Source of the DNA: GCA-002701945 sp964442015
GTDB taxonomy: Bacteria; Fidelibacterota; Marinisomatia; Marinisomatales; TCS55
Reading direction: 5' to 3'
DNA length: 64,000 nucleotides
Assembly: GCA_964442015.1 (NCBI GenBank)
Contig: CAYTYA010000001.1
Location: 1 to 64,000 of the forward strand
Translations under genes and position numbers: made by a program
Shown: piece by piece, positions 25,331 to 33,728 of the stretch
Layout of the letters: every line of letters begins with the position of its first letter
Position numbering within the stretch: the stretch's first letter is position 1
Notes under the pieces: model-generated
Database searches by the model: none
Told to the model about the DNA's origin: nothing
Seen by the model: the letters and a program-made list of their open reading frames with translations, nothing else

Positions 25331-26269
25331 TCATTTATCTTTTATAATTGAATTAGTATTATTTAATCGATTATTATAATTACCTGTCCACCACTTTAAT
25401 TCTTCTTCTACCCATGGTCCATACTCTTCTTCTTGATAAATCATCATTCCATCTTCAGAAAAAGAACGCCAAATCCCTTTCGGAAATCCATTTGAGTATT
25501 CACCTTCTATTGCAGGATTCCCATTGTTAAAATACCAAATCCAAACGCCATTTTGCTTTCCTTTTAAGAATGAACCCTCTAAACGATTATTGCCATTTTC
25601 AAACCACTCATAAATTTTCCCTATTAAAATTCCTTTATCATAAATATAATTAAATTCTTTTTGTCCATTATTATACCATGAAGTCTGTTCACCATCTTGA
25701 TCACCAAGAAACCAAAATAATTTTAATCGATGGCTACCATCTTCATGCCATCCAAGCTCCCATTGATGTTTTTTACCCTTTGTATAGAATACTTCGTTAA
25801 ATTTTCTACCGTTTTCATGCCAATGCGTATATCTTCCCTGTAAAACATTATACTTATAATTAATCTCTGAAAATTTTTTTTGAGATTCGTAGTACTTTGT
25901 CCATAAGCCTTCCTTGCTACCTTTAAGAAAGGTGCCTAACTCTTGTAAGACTCCAGATTGAAAAAATAATCTATATGTACCATGTCGAAGATTACTAACA
26001 AAAGTTACTTCAGATTTTTTTTCACCAGTTATATATCTCCAAGTCCAAATACCTTCTTGCAGACCTAAAACAAGATTACCTTCAAATTCTATTTCACCTG
26101 TAGGATATTTTTTATAAACATCCCCTTCAAAAGGGCTCTTTGAACTTGGTAAATATCTTTTTCCTTTATCATCTAGATCTTCTCTTATAATTAAACTATC
26201 TATGTTTACTCCACTAGCTTTTATAGCAGATTGAAGTAAACAAATAATTAGAATTAATACATGCACCAT
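25331..26269 (-). CDS. Exported MORN-repeat (YwqK-like) protein
   Basis: The 312-residue protein has a signal peptide (1-19, LILIICLLQSAIKASG). About nine tandem repeats of roughly 22-24 residues follow from residue 50, each built on G-xW-xxY/W-xxG (EGIWTWRY, HGTYRLFF, EGLWTKYY, QGRYTHWHENG, NGVWIWYFNNG, KGIWRSF). These are MORN/YwqK beta-hairpin repeats that stack into an elongated sheet. The family is often labelled 'antitoxin' by homology to YwqK, but an exported version with no toxin gene nearby does not fit that. It is 83 bases downstream of the SPOR lipoprotein gene. A structural or binding role in the periplasm is the cautious reading. Confidence 0.8.
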   Translation of the reverse strand: MVHVLILIICLLQSAIKASGVNIDSLIIREDLDDKGKRYLPSSKSPFEGDVYKKYPTGEIEFEGNLVLGLQEGIWTWRYITGEKKSEVTFVSNLRHGTYRLFFQSGVLQELGTFLKGSKEGLWTKYYESQKKFSEINYKYNVLQGRYTHWHENGRKFNEVFYTKGKKHQWELGWHEDGSHRLKLFWFLGDQDGEQTSWYNNGQKEFNYIYDKGILIGKIYEWFENGNNRLEGSFLKGKQNGVWIWYFNNGNPAIEGEYSNGFPKGIWRSFSEDGMMIYQEEEYGPWVEEELKWWTGNYNNRLNNTNSIIKDK

Positions 26270-26352
26270 TAAATCGATCAGAAACTAATTAAAAATAAAA
26301 CTGGGGGAATACTTTGTGATATAATGCAAAAATAGAAAAAATATATACAAAA

Positions 26353-27423
26353 TTACTGAAGCTGTATTCCTCTATTATCAAAAACAGAATATAGTTTTCC
26401 ATCCCAAAATTTAAATTCTCGCTCATCAATTAGTAATTCCTTTTGATTACTTATGACACTAAATCGAACTCGTTGCAGATGAAAAGTTCCTCTTATATAT
26501 GGATCATACCATTTAATATATTTTATGGAATTATAGTTAATAATATTTTCTTTCATCCATGGATCAATCATATTAAAAAGGGGTAAAGATTCAAGTGACC
26601 CACTTATTGATGGTATTAATTCTTCTTTAGAAACTTCATCTGATCTAAAATTATCTACCCATGAATTCGTATTCATTTTTTCATTAATTTGAATTGAGGC
26701 AGACTGAGCTACATCAATTGATTGATACTTACCAGAACGAACTCGATACCATAGGATACCACTTTTATCAACATATCCTTTTTGTATATAAGCATCAATC
26801 CCTTTTGACTGCGCAATACTCACTAAAGATTGTGCAGCATCGAGATCTTTTCCAGAGGTTATTTGAACAGTATAAAATTTTTCAGAATTATTAATTGGTT
26901 GAGTTATAGTTTGCTGTTCTAATCTATCCTCATCTGACTCCTTCACTGAATTATTTTTAGTTTCGCCCTTATCATTGATAGCCGTGTCATTATAAGCACC
27001 AGTTTCATTCACCATATTTGTTTCTTCATCTACTTCATAATTTTCATTACTATCATTGTTATCATCAAAGCTATCATCTAGGTTAGCTCCATCAACAATC
27101 TTCTTCATATCTTCTATTGTAGCATTTGAATCTACCGTTACGAAAAACATATTTATCCAACCAATAGTATCTTCAAAAGCAACTTGAAACCAGGTCGTAT
27201 TAAAAAGACCTTTTTTTACATCTTTTATTTTTATTACTTCTAGTTCAGTTCCTATAGGAACAAAAGTGATCGGGGATTTTGTTTTTGGATTATCAATAAG
27301 TCTTGCAGAATTATCTTTTACTATCACCTTCTTAATTCTTAGAGAATCATCTGAGCAACTCAATGTTATAAGCATTGCAACAAGGAAAAATTTTAACCTA
27401 TCCCTCACAATATAAATTACCAC
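26353..27423 (-). CDS. Lipoprotein with SH3-like and SPOR domains
   Basis: The 356-residue protein starts at GTG 27423; a second in-frame GTG at 27408 would give a neater lipoprotein signal (MRDRLKFFLVAMLITLSC). Cys23, preceded by LITLS, is a plausible lipobox cysteine. Residues about 35-100 look like a bacterial SH3 domain (TFVPIGTELEVIKI, DTIGWINMFFV). An acidic Asp/Asn/Glu-rich linker follows. Residues about 180-260 form a SPOR domain (KFYTVQITSGKDLDAAQSLV, GILWYRVRSGKYQ), which binds denuded peptidoglycan. It overlaps the YD-like gene by 7 bases. This suggests a cell-wall-binding lipoprotein, possibly at division sites. Confidence 0.8.
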   Translation of the reverse strand: MVIYIVRDRLKFFLVAMLITLSCSDDSLRIKKVIVKDNSARLIDNPKTKSPITFVPIGTELEVIKIKDVKKGLFNTTWFQVAFEDTIGWINMFFVTVDSNATIEDMKKIVDGANLDDSFDDNNDSNENYEVDEETNMVNETGAYNDTAINDKGETKNNSVKESDEDRLEQQTITQPINNSEKFYTVQITSGKDLDAAQSLVSIAQSKGIDAYIQKGYVDKSGILWYRVRSGKYQSIDVAQSASIQINEKMNTNSWVDNFRSDEVSKEELIPSISGSLESLPLFNMIDPWMKENIINYNSIKYIKWYDPYIRGTFHLQRVRFSVISNQKELLIDEREFKFWDGKLYSVFDNRGIQLQ

Positions 27424-28355
27424 CTCTCATAATAAAATGAACTCTTTTCTATTGGGATTTCATGTATTTTGCCAAACATAAATTTTACAAAGAATTTTAC
27501 AGATTCAATTAATCTACCATCTTTTCCATATTTATAAAGAATTTTTCGCACTACTGTTCCATTTTCATCAGACATCTCAATATCAACGATGTATCCTCTT
27601 CTATCATATTGATATATTTTTTTTGCAACGCTTTCATAGTTATTTATAAGATCACCATTATTATCGATAAGATTCCATTCTTTCAGGTTGTCTTTCCGAT
27701 CATATTTATATTGATCTTTTAAAGTTAAATTTTTATTGTAATCATAAAATTTTTCTTCAACTAATTTTCCATCAGAATTATAAGTATAAATAAAATCGCT
27801 GCTTCTTTTTCCATCTGGATAATAAGCAGTTTCTTTGGCTAACTCTTTTTCTGAATTATAACGAAATGTATGACTGATAAATTCAGATCCTTCTTCTTTA
27901 AGATAAGAAGACTTTTCAATAAGTTGATTCTCATTATTGTATTTATACGTGTCCTTCCAATTTAATGATCCATCATAATCATAGGATGATTCATTAATTA
28001 TTTGCTTATGCTTACCATATTTGAAAATATTTTTCCAAACCAATAAACCATCTGAACCATAACTTGAAAGTTCAACAAGTAATCCATCATTATTATAAAA
28101 ATAAATATCCTTACTTAATAATTCGTTCTTACCCTTATACTTTACTATAGATGATATATTGCCACTTTTATCATAGTTAGTTCTTATTTGGTTTTGTAAA
28201 ATATCAAGGTATTCACCAAATTGATTGTGAAATTCATATTTAGACTCTGTAATAATTTTAGTTAAAGATGAGTCATCTGCATTAATATATCTAATTAAAA
28301 AAAGAAAAACGAAAAATATTCTATATAACATATTTGAATTCATTCTTCTATTCAT
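27417..28355 (-). CDS. Exported protein with YD-like tandem repeats
   Basis: The 312-residue protein has a signal peptide (about 9-26, LYRIFFVFLFLIRYINA). The rest is about nine repeats of 20-26 residues with pattern Y-x-Y-(N/D)-x-x-G/N-x-L-x-E/K-x-x-x-Y: YNNDGLLVELSSY, YNNENQLIEKSSYL, YTYNSDGKLVEEKFYDY, YGKDGRLIESVKFF. They resemble YD/RHS-type beta-hairpins, but there is no RHS core or toxin domain, and the protein is much shorter than RHS proteins. Function is unknown. It starts 38 bases after the GMC oxidoreductase gene. Confidence 0.75.
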   Translation of the reverse strand: MNRRMNSNMLYRIFFVFLFLIRYINADDSSLTKIITESKYEFHNQFGEYLDILQNQIRTNYDKSGNISSIVKYKGKNELLSKDIYFYNNDGLLVELSSYGSDGLLVWKNIFKYGKHKQIINESSYDYDGSLNWKDTYKYNNENQLIEKSSYLKEEGSEFISHTFRYNSEKELAKETAYYPDGKRSSDFIYTYNSDGKLVEEKFYDYNKNLTLKDQYKYDRKDNLKEWNLIDNNGDLINNYESVAKKIYQYDRRGYIVDIEMSDENGTVVRKILYKYGKDGRLIESVKFFVKFMFGKIHEIPIEKSSFYYERW

Positions 28356-28393
28356 AAATAATTAGAATCTATAAGTATTCTTGCAGATGGTGT

Positions 28394-29962
28394 CTACCCT
28401 TTACTTGGTATTTGATCAAGAATATATTCAGACATAGCTGTAATAGTTAAGCTTGGATTTACACCGAGATTTGCTGGCACAATAGAACCATCAGCTATAT
28501 AAAGATTATCATATCCAAAAATCCGACCTTTATAATCTATTACACCATTATCAGAAGTGTCTGCCATAACACAGCCTCCCATAATATGTGCTGTTGTAGA
28601 GGTATTAAAAAAAATCTCTGTTATGCTCGTAGCAGGATCACCTCCTATCTTATCTGCCAATCTTCTTGTATACTCATTTGCTACAGGAATATATGCTGGT
28701 ACCTTTTGATCTGTATCGCAATTAGAGTTCATTGACTTGCCACCTAATCTCCACCATCTACGTTTATAATCAAATCTCATGTAATTACTAATAGTCTGCA
28801 TTACAAGAACATAAGTTGATTTCTCAGACACACCAATTGGATTGATACTTCTTAAGAAAACAAAAGGGTTACGAATAATTTTCCATAACCATAAGATTGG
28901 TCTGGGAACATAATCATGCTTATCAACTAATAAAGTTGCTAATAAAGACATAGCACCCTGTCCCTTACCATATCGACAAGTTTCAATATGAGTATTTTTA
29001 TCTGGGTAAATACCGGAAGTAATAGCTATACCTTTAGAAAAGTCAACGTCCTTCCCTCTTGAAACGACTCCCTGAATTGCCTCACTATTTGTTCGGATAA
29101 AGTTACCTAATTGGTGAGAAATTTTTGGTAAAGAACCTCTCAACTTACATTGGTGTAATAGTTTTACTGTACCCATGACACCTCCAGAAAAAAATACTCC
29201 TGATGTATTATATTGCTTTTTCCTTTTCAAAATACCAGTAATTTTTTTTACAGATATTATATATTGATTTGAGTCAATAGGCTTTACATCTATCACTTTC
29301 GTTTCAGGTATAATATCTACTCCGAGTTTTTCTGCAAGATAAAGATAATTTAAATCTAATGTATTTTTTGCTCCATGCCTACAGCCTACCATGCAACCTC
29401 CACACAAAGTGCATCCTGTTCGATCTGGCCCATTTCCGTTAAAATATGGATCAGGCACTTTCTTTCCAGGTTCTCCAAAATATACACCAACATCGTTAAC
29501 ATGAAATGTATCACCTACACCAGCATCTTCAGCGCATTCTTTAAGTAATTTATCTGCGTGTGTAACAACCTCACTCTTTGTTACACCCAACATTACTTTT
29601 GCTTTGTCATAATATGGTGCAAGTCTATCTTTCCATCCTGGTCCGCCCCATAATGGATTATCAAATGCTTCATCTGAAGGAACCAAGAGATTATTTGCAT
29701 AGACTAAACTTCCTCCACCAACTCCAGCTCCATGTAGTATAAATACATCTTTTAGAAGTGTAAGTGCCTGGATACCATAAAACCCTATTTTTGGCATCCA
29801 GAAATATTTTCTAAAATTCCAATTAGTTTTAGGAAAATCCTTCGATCTATAACGTTTTCCTTGTTCAATTACAGCAACTTTATATCCTTTTTCAGCTAAA
29901 CGCAAAGCTGCAACTGATCCTCCAAACCCTGAACCAATTATAATATAATCATAGTCTAGCAT
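28394..29962 (-). CDS. GMC-family flavin oxidoreductase (cholesterol-oxidase-like)
   Basis: The 522-residue protein has the FAD-binding fold at the start (YIIGSGFGGSVAALRLAEKG, 5-24) and an Asp/Glu strand end (VAVIEQG). It also has HGAGVGGGSLVYANNLL and the C-terminal GMC signature ADGSIVPANLGVNPSLTIT. It also has CTLCGGCMVGC, a Cys-rich insert conserved in the ChoD-like branch. The family oxidises alcohol groups of sterols, sugars or other substrates. The neighbours, a Gfo/Idh dehydrogenase and an SSS transporter, favour a sugar or polyol substrate over a sterol. The start is 3 bases after the esterase gene, in one operon. Confidence 0.85.
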   Translation of the reverse strand: MLDYDYIIIGSGFGGSVAALRLAEKGYKVAVIEQGKRYRSKDFPKTNWNFRKYFWMPKIGFYGIQALTLLKDVFILHGAGVGGGSLVYANNLLVPSDEAFDNPLWGGPGWKDRLAPYYDKAKVMLGVTKSEVVTHADKLLKECAEDAGVGDTFHVNDVGVYFGEPGKKVPDPYFNGNGPDRTGCTLCGGCMVGCRHGAKNTLDLNYLYLAEKLGVDIIPETKVIDVKPIDSNQYIISVKKITGILKRKKQYNTSGVFFSGGVMGTVKLLHQCKLRGSLPKISHQLGNFIRTNSEAIQGVVSRGKDVDFSKGIAITSGIYPDKNTHIETCRYGKGQGAMSLLATLLVDKHDYVPRPILWLWKIIRNPFVFLRSINPIGVSEKSTYVLVMQTISNYMRFDYKRRWWRLGGKSMNSNCDTDQKVPAYIPVANEYTRRLADKIGGDPATSITEIFFNTSTTAHIMGGCVMADTSDNGVIDYKGRIFGYDNLYIADGSIVPANLGVNPSLTITAMSEYILDQIPSKG

Positions 29963-29965
29963 TGA

Positions 29966-30682
29966 CTAATTATTACTTTTACTAAGAAACCATTTATATA
30001 ATTCAGAATTATCATATGTTATCGTCCAAGAATCATGGTGTAGTTCAGGATATAGTGTATAACGAACTTCTCCACCTTTGTTTTTTAAAGACTTGATCAT
30101 AATCTCAGACTCCTTAGGAAAATGCACTTCATCAAGAGCACCCTGAAATACCCAAAAAGGTAATTTAGTTAATCGAGAAGCGGTTGTTGGGTCACCTCCC
30201 CCACATATAGGTGCAGCTGCTGCAAAAAGATCTGGCCTATATGCGGCTATAGCCCATGTACCTCTTCCACCCATACTTAACCCCGTTACATATAATCTTG
30301 ATTTATCTACACGAAAATTTTTAATAATCTTTAATAATAAAGATTCTAACGCTATTAACATTTCTTCATCCCGCCAAACAAAGTCAATCGGGCATTGTGG
30401 TGATATAGCAATAAATTGGAAATCTTTTTTTGAATTAACTATCTTGGGTATCCCATGTATTTTTACGAGTTCAAGATCATCACCACGCTCTCCCATACCA
30501 TGGAGAAATAATATCGTTGGCCATTTTTTTTCTTTATCATTTTTATAATCTTCTGGCAAATAAAATAAATAATCTAAACTAATATTATTTTTTTCGATGA
30601 TATCAGATTTTATCTTACGCTGTTGAGAATTTCCTGAAGCACAAAGCAATATAGATACAATTATAAATCGTAAAATAATCAT
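29966..30682 (-). CDS. Secreted alpha/beta-hydrolase, COG4099-type esterase/peptidase
   Basis: The 238-residue protein has a signal peptide (about 1-18, LRFIIVSILLCASG). The core shows FLHGMGERGDD (oxyanion region), nucleophile Ser in GLSMGGRGTWAIA, a conserved PICGGGD loop, and catalytic His in ELHHDSW. This matches the 'predicted peptidase' COG4099/poly-3-hydroxybutyrate depolymerase-like family, which includes carbohydrate acetyl- and feruloyl-esterases. In this cluster, de-esterification of imported polysaccharide fragments is plausible but inferred. It starts 7 bases after the Gfo/Idh gene. Confidence 0.82.
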   Translation of the reverse strand: MIILRFIIVSILLCASGNSQQRKIKSDIIEKNNISLDYLFYLPEDYKNDKEKKWPTILFLHGMGERGDDLELVKIHGIPKIVNSKKDFQFIAISPQCPIDFVWRDEEMLIALESLLLKIIKNFRVDKSRLYVTGLSMGGRGTWAIAAYRPDLFAAAAPICGGGDPTTASRLTKLPFWVFQGALDEVHFPKESEIMIKSLKNKGGEVRYTLYPELHHDSWTITYDNSELYKWFLSKSNN

Positions 30683-30689
30683 CTCCGTC

Positions 30690-31763
30690 TCAAACCGCCC
30701 AATCCATTAATGGTGGTTGCATAAAATCTGAATGAACTTCAATAGTCTCATTTATTTTTATTGATGTATCGATCGCTTCCATAACTTCGATGACATGTGC
30801 AGCATGTTCTGCAGAAGCACGGTGAGGTTTATTATTTAGAATCGCATCTGCAATTTCTTCTAATCCCCTTGCATACTCAGTACCATCGTACCCTTCTCTA
30901 ATAGAAGGAATAACAGATAACTCCTCACCAATTTCAATAAATTCTAAAGGAGAAGAAAAATCATGCCCGCTTCCTAAAAATAGCATACCATTATCTCCAT
31001 GAATCTCAATGCCATGATCTTGTTTTGAATCATTTGCATAAAAATTACAAGTTAATCTTAATAATGCTCCATTATTCATTTCAAGTAGAGCAAGAATAAA
31101 ATCCGGAGTGCTAACCTTAAATGATTTCCCATCTAATGTTCTACGTGTAGGCATAATTACCTTTCCAAATCCGGTAACACTTTTGATTGATCCCATAAGG
31201 GCAGTGCATATTGTTAACGCATAAATCCCTACATCCCATAAAACACCAACATCAAAAAAAGGCTTCGGATTTGGATGCCAATTTTCAATTCTATCATGGT
31301 TTATCTCTGCATATACTAGTCTTATCTTGCCTAGGAGACCATCAGTTATATATTTATAGGCCGTTTGTTGCATTTCACCCATGTACGTTATGGGGGCACT
31401 ACTTAATCTAAGATTATTTTTTTCAGATAATCTAATGATCCTCTTAGCATCCTTATAATTCATTGCTAATGGTTTTTCAGTATAAACATGTTTACCTGAA
31501 TTCAAAATCTTCTCAATAACCTCTACATGCGCATGATGGATCGTTAGGTTAACTACCAAATCAATTTTTGGATCTGACAACATTTTATCCAAGTTTTCAT
31601 AGACTTGACAGTTGTATAAACTTGAAAAACTTTTAGCTCTATCAATATCAATATCCGTAAGTCCAATTAATTGTATATTATTATAATCACTAATTTGTTC
31701 TAAATATTTTTCAGCAATGTTTCCACATCCAACTATACCAATATTTATTTTTTTATTTTCCAT
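30690..31763 (-). CDS. Gfo/Idh/MocA-family oxidoreductase
   Basis: The 357-residue cytosolic enzyme has the N-terminal NAD(P) Rossmann motif GIVGCGNIAEKYL (9-21) and the family's catalytic-lysine motif in YTEKPLAMNY. The C-terminal beta-sheet domain contains DVGVLWDVGIYALT. Members oxidise or epimerise sugars and polyols. The specific substrate is not deducible. It is 24 bases downstream of the SSS transporter and 7 bases upstream of the esterase, which supports a shared carbohydrate pathway. Confidence 0.88.
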   Translation of the reverse strand: MENKKINIGIVGCGNIAEKYLEQISDYNNIQLIGLTDIDIDRAKSFSSLYNCQVYENLDKMLSDPKIDLVVNLTIHHAHVEVIEKILNSGKHVYTEKPLAMNYKDAKRIIRLSEKNNLRLSSAPITYMGEMQQTAYKYITDGLLGKIRLVYAEINHDRIENWHPNPKPFFDVGVLWDVGIYALTICTALMGSIKSVTGFGKVIMPTRRTLDGKSFKVSTPDFILALLEMNNGALLRLTCNFYANDSKQDHGIEIHGDNGMLFLGSGHDFSSPLEFIEIGEELSVIPSIREGYDGTEYARGLEEIADAILNNKPHRASAEHAAHVIEVMEAIDTSIKINETIEVHSDFMQPPLMDWAV

Positions 31764-31787
31764 TTATGTTTTAAATATTATTTAATA

Positions 31788-33581
31788 TTATAATTCGGAA
31801 TCAAGTTTATTATACCAATTTTTTTTCAGAAAGATTGTTGTTATGATAGCAATAATCAATGAAGAAAAGAAAGCAGAATATTTGTAAACAAGCAGATAAA
31901 TAGGAATCAAAACCATACTAATCTGCCAAATCATTCCTATAATAATATTTAATATATCATTTAAAAAGTTCCTATTCGGCTCAATGGTGTTATCAGTTAA
32001 ATTAATTTGTTTTAATATAGGTTTCCAAAAACCCCATGGTCTAACATTTTTATAAAATTCCATTAAAGTTTCATCATTATCAGGCTTAGTAAATAAGCTT
32101 CCTAAAACTCCAGAAAAACCTGAAATTAATAAAATCAAAGGAAAAGCATTTAATGGGGATAGTTCAGGAAGTAGTATAGGTATAAGAAGAGCAGCAGTAA
32201 CTCCAGAAACCATACCTGCAAAATAACCAAATCCATTAAATCTCCACCAATGCCATTTTAGAATATTTGGAGCTGTATACCCTCCAAATAAACCTGAAAC
32301 TATCCATTGTGTTACACTATTAACTGATTCGGACATGAAACCAAAAATTATTCCTATACCAACGATCAGGAATGAACTTATATAACTTGCTTTAATATAA
32401 ATCTGTGAACTAGCATTAGGATTGATATAGCGTTTATATAAATCATTTACTAAATAGGCAGCTCCAGCATTTACTGTAGAATCGAATGTCGACATAAAGG
32501 CTGCCAACATTCCTGCAAGAACAAGCCCAACTAATCCAACGGGTAAAAACTCATTGATTACCCATGGTAATACTAATTCAAAATCTACATTATCACCCAT
32601 CTTGATTAGGTCATTACTAAAAAAAACCAGCGCCAATGTTGTTACTCCTGCTATCATAAACCATCTTGGTATCTGACATATTGAAACGATACCACTCATT
32701 AAGCCTGCTTCTTTTGGTGTCTTTGATGCTAATATTCTTTGCATATCATATCCTGGGGTTGGTCCCGCAATACTTATTAACATACCTTTAAAAATCATCA
32801 TCATAAAAAATATTGTAAATAAATTCCATCCATCTGAAGTTATCTGACTATTTGCAGCAGGGATTAATTCGTTCCAGTTAAGATCTAATTCCCATCCAAA
32901 AGAAAGATCAAACCAACCTTCTGGTACAGATTGATAGAGCGTATCAGGAGATACTCTATTAAAAGCTATTATTCCAATTGCGATTGATACGATAGTTAAT
33001 AATATAAATTGAATTAAATCTGTAAATACAACACTATACATACCACCTATAACAACATAAATTGTAGTAATGCCCATAAAGATTAATGCATACACCTCAG
33101 GAGCAAAATTATATGGGAAAAAGACACTAGCAAACTTTCCAATTCCCTGAAAAGCATAGGCCAAAAAACCAATTACACTAATCATCGCAAATAATAATAC
33201 ACTAATTCTTGATAGCTCTGCTCCTTTTCCCTCCCCAAATCTAGTTGTTATCCATTCAGACCCGGTAACTACATTTGATCGACGTATCCATATGGAAAGA
33301 TAAATCATGAGGAAAATTTGATTAAACGTTGGCCAAATCCATGGAATCCATGCCCCTTTTACACCGTATACTAAAAACATAAGTACTAGCCACATAGTGC
33401 CAGTGATATCGAACATTGATGATGAATTTGAAATACCTAATATATACCAAGGAACTGATCTACCTGCTAAAAAATATGTATCTAGGTTTTGAGATGCACG
33501 TTTACTTATATAAATCCCAACAATAACTACCGTTACAAGGTATAGAACTACGATTGATATATCTATGGGATGGATTGACAT
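31788..33581 (-). CDS. SSS-family sodium:solute symporter
   Basis: The 597-residue inner-membrane protein has about 14 membrane segments. Family hallmarks are the early DTYFLAGRSVPWYILGISNS (34-53), YVVIGGMYSVVFTDLIQF and AFMSTFDSTVNAGAAYLVND. These match SGLT-like sugar/polyol symporters. A second SSS transporter domain is present in the fusion protein at 1-1789, which is clearly a different branch. It leads the operon with Gfo/Idh, esterase and GMC genes and diverges from the GH5 gene 147 bases away, pointing to uptake of mannose-containing sugars. Confidence 0.88.
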   Translation of the reverse strand: MSIHPIDISIVVLYLVTVVIVGIYISKRASQNLDTYFLAGRSVPWYILGISNSSSMFDITGTMWLVLMFLVYGVKGAWIPWIWPTFNQIFLMIYLSIWIRRSNVVTGSEWITTRFGEGKGAELSRISVLLFAMISVIGFLAYAFQGIGKFASVFFPYNFAPEVYALIFMGITTIYVVIGGMYSVVFTDLIQFILLTIVSIAIGIIAFNRVSPDTLYQSVPEGWFDLSFGWELDLNWNELIPAANSQITSDGWNLFTIFFMMMIFKGMLISIAGPTPGYDMQRILASKTPKEAGLMSGIVSICQIPRWFMIAGVTTLALVFFSNDLIKMGDNVDFELVLPWVINEFLPVGLVGLVLAGMLAAFMSTFDSTVNAGAAYLVNDLYKRYINPNASSQIYIKASYISSFLIVGIGIIFGFMSESVNSVTQWIVSGLFGGYTAPNILKWHWWRFNGFGYFAGMVSGVTAALLIPILLPELSPLNAFPLILLISGFSGVLGSLFTKPDNDETLMEFYKNVRPWGFWKPILKQINLTDNTIEPNRNFLNDILNIIIGMIWQISMVLIPIYLLVYKYSAFFSSLIIAIITTIFLKKNWYNKLDSEL

Positions 33582-33728
33582 AATAAATAAAAATTAATAG
33601 TTCTATTAATAAAAAATTATATTAGCAGTATCCTTAATTCTATCATGCAATTTATGACCATTTAATCAGAAATATTATTTAATATAATTATAGATTACAG
33701 TCATGTTTTTGATTAGAAAAAATTATAA

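Noticed and set aside
25331..26269. MORN-repeat protein as the antitoxin of a toxin-antitoxin system.
   Set aside because: The YwqK label is a family name; the protein is exported and there is no neighbouring toxin.
28394..29962. Calling the GMC enzyme a cholesterol oxidase.
   Set aside because: The similarity is to the ChoD branch only, and the neighbours point to carbohydrate; no sterol genes are present.
33683..33688. TATAAT hexamer ahead of the GH5 gene as a -10 promoter.
   Set aside because: In this AT-rich genome such hexamers are common by chance, and no well-spaced -35 box accompanies it; the promoter consensus of this lineage is unknown to me.
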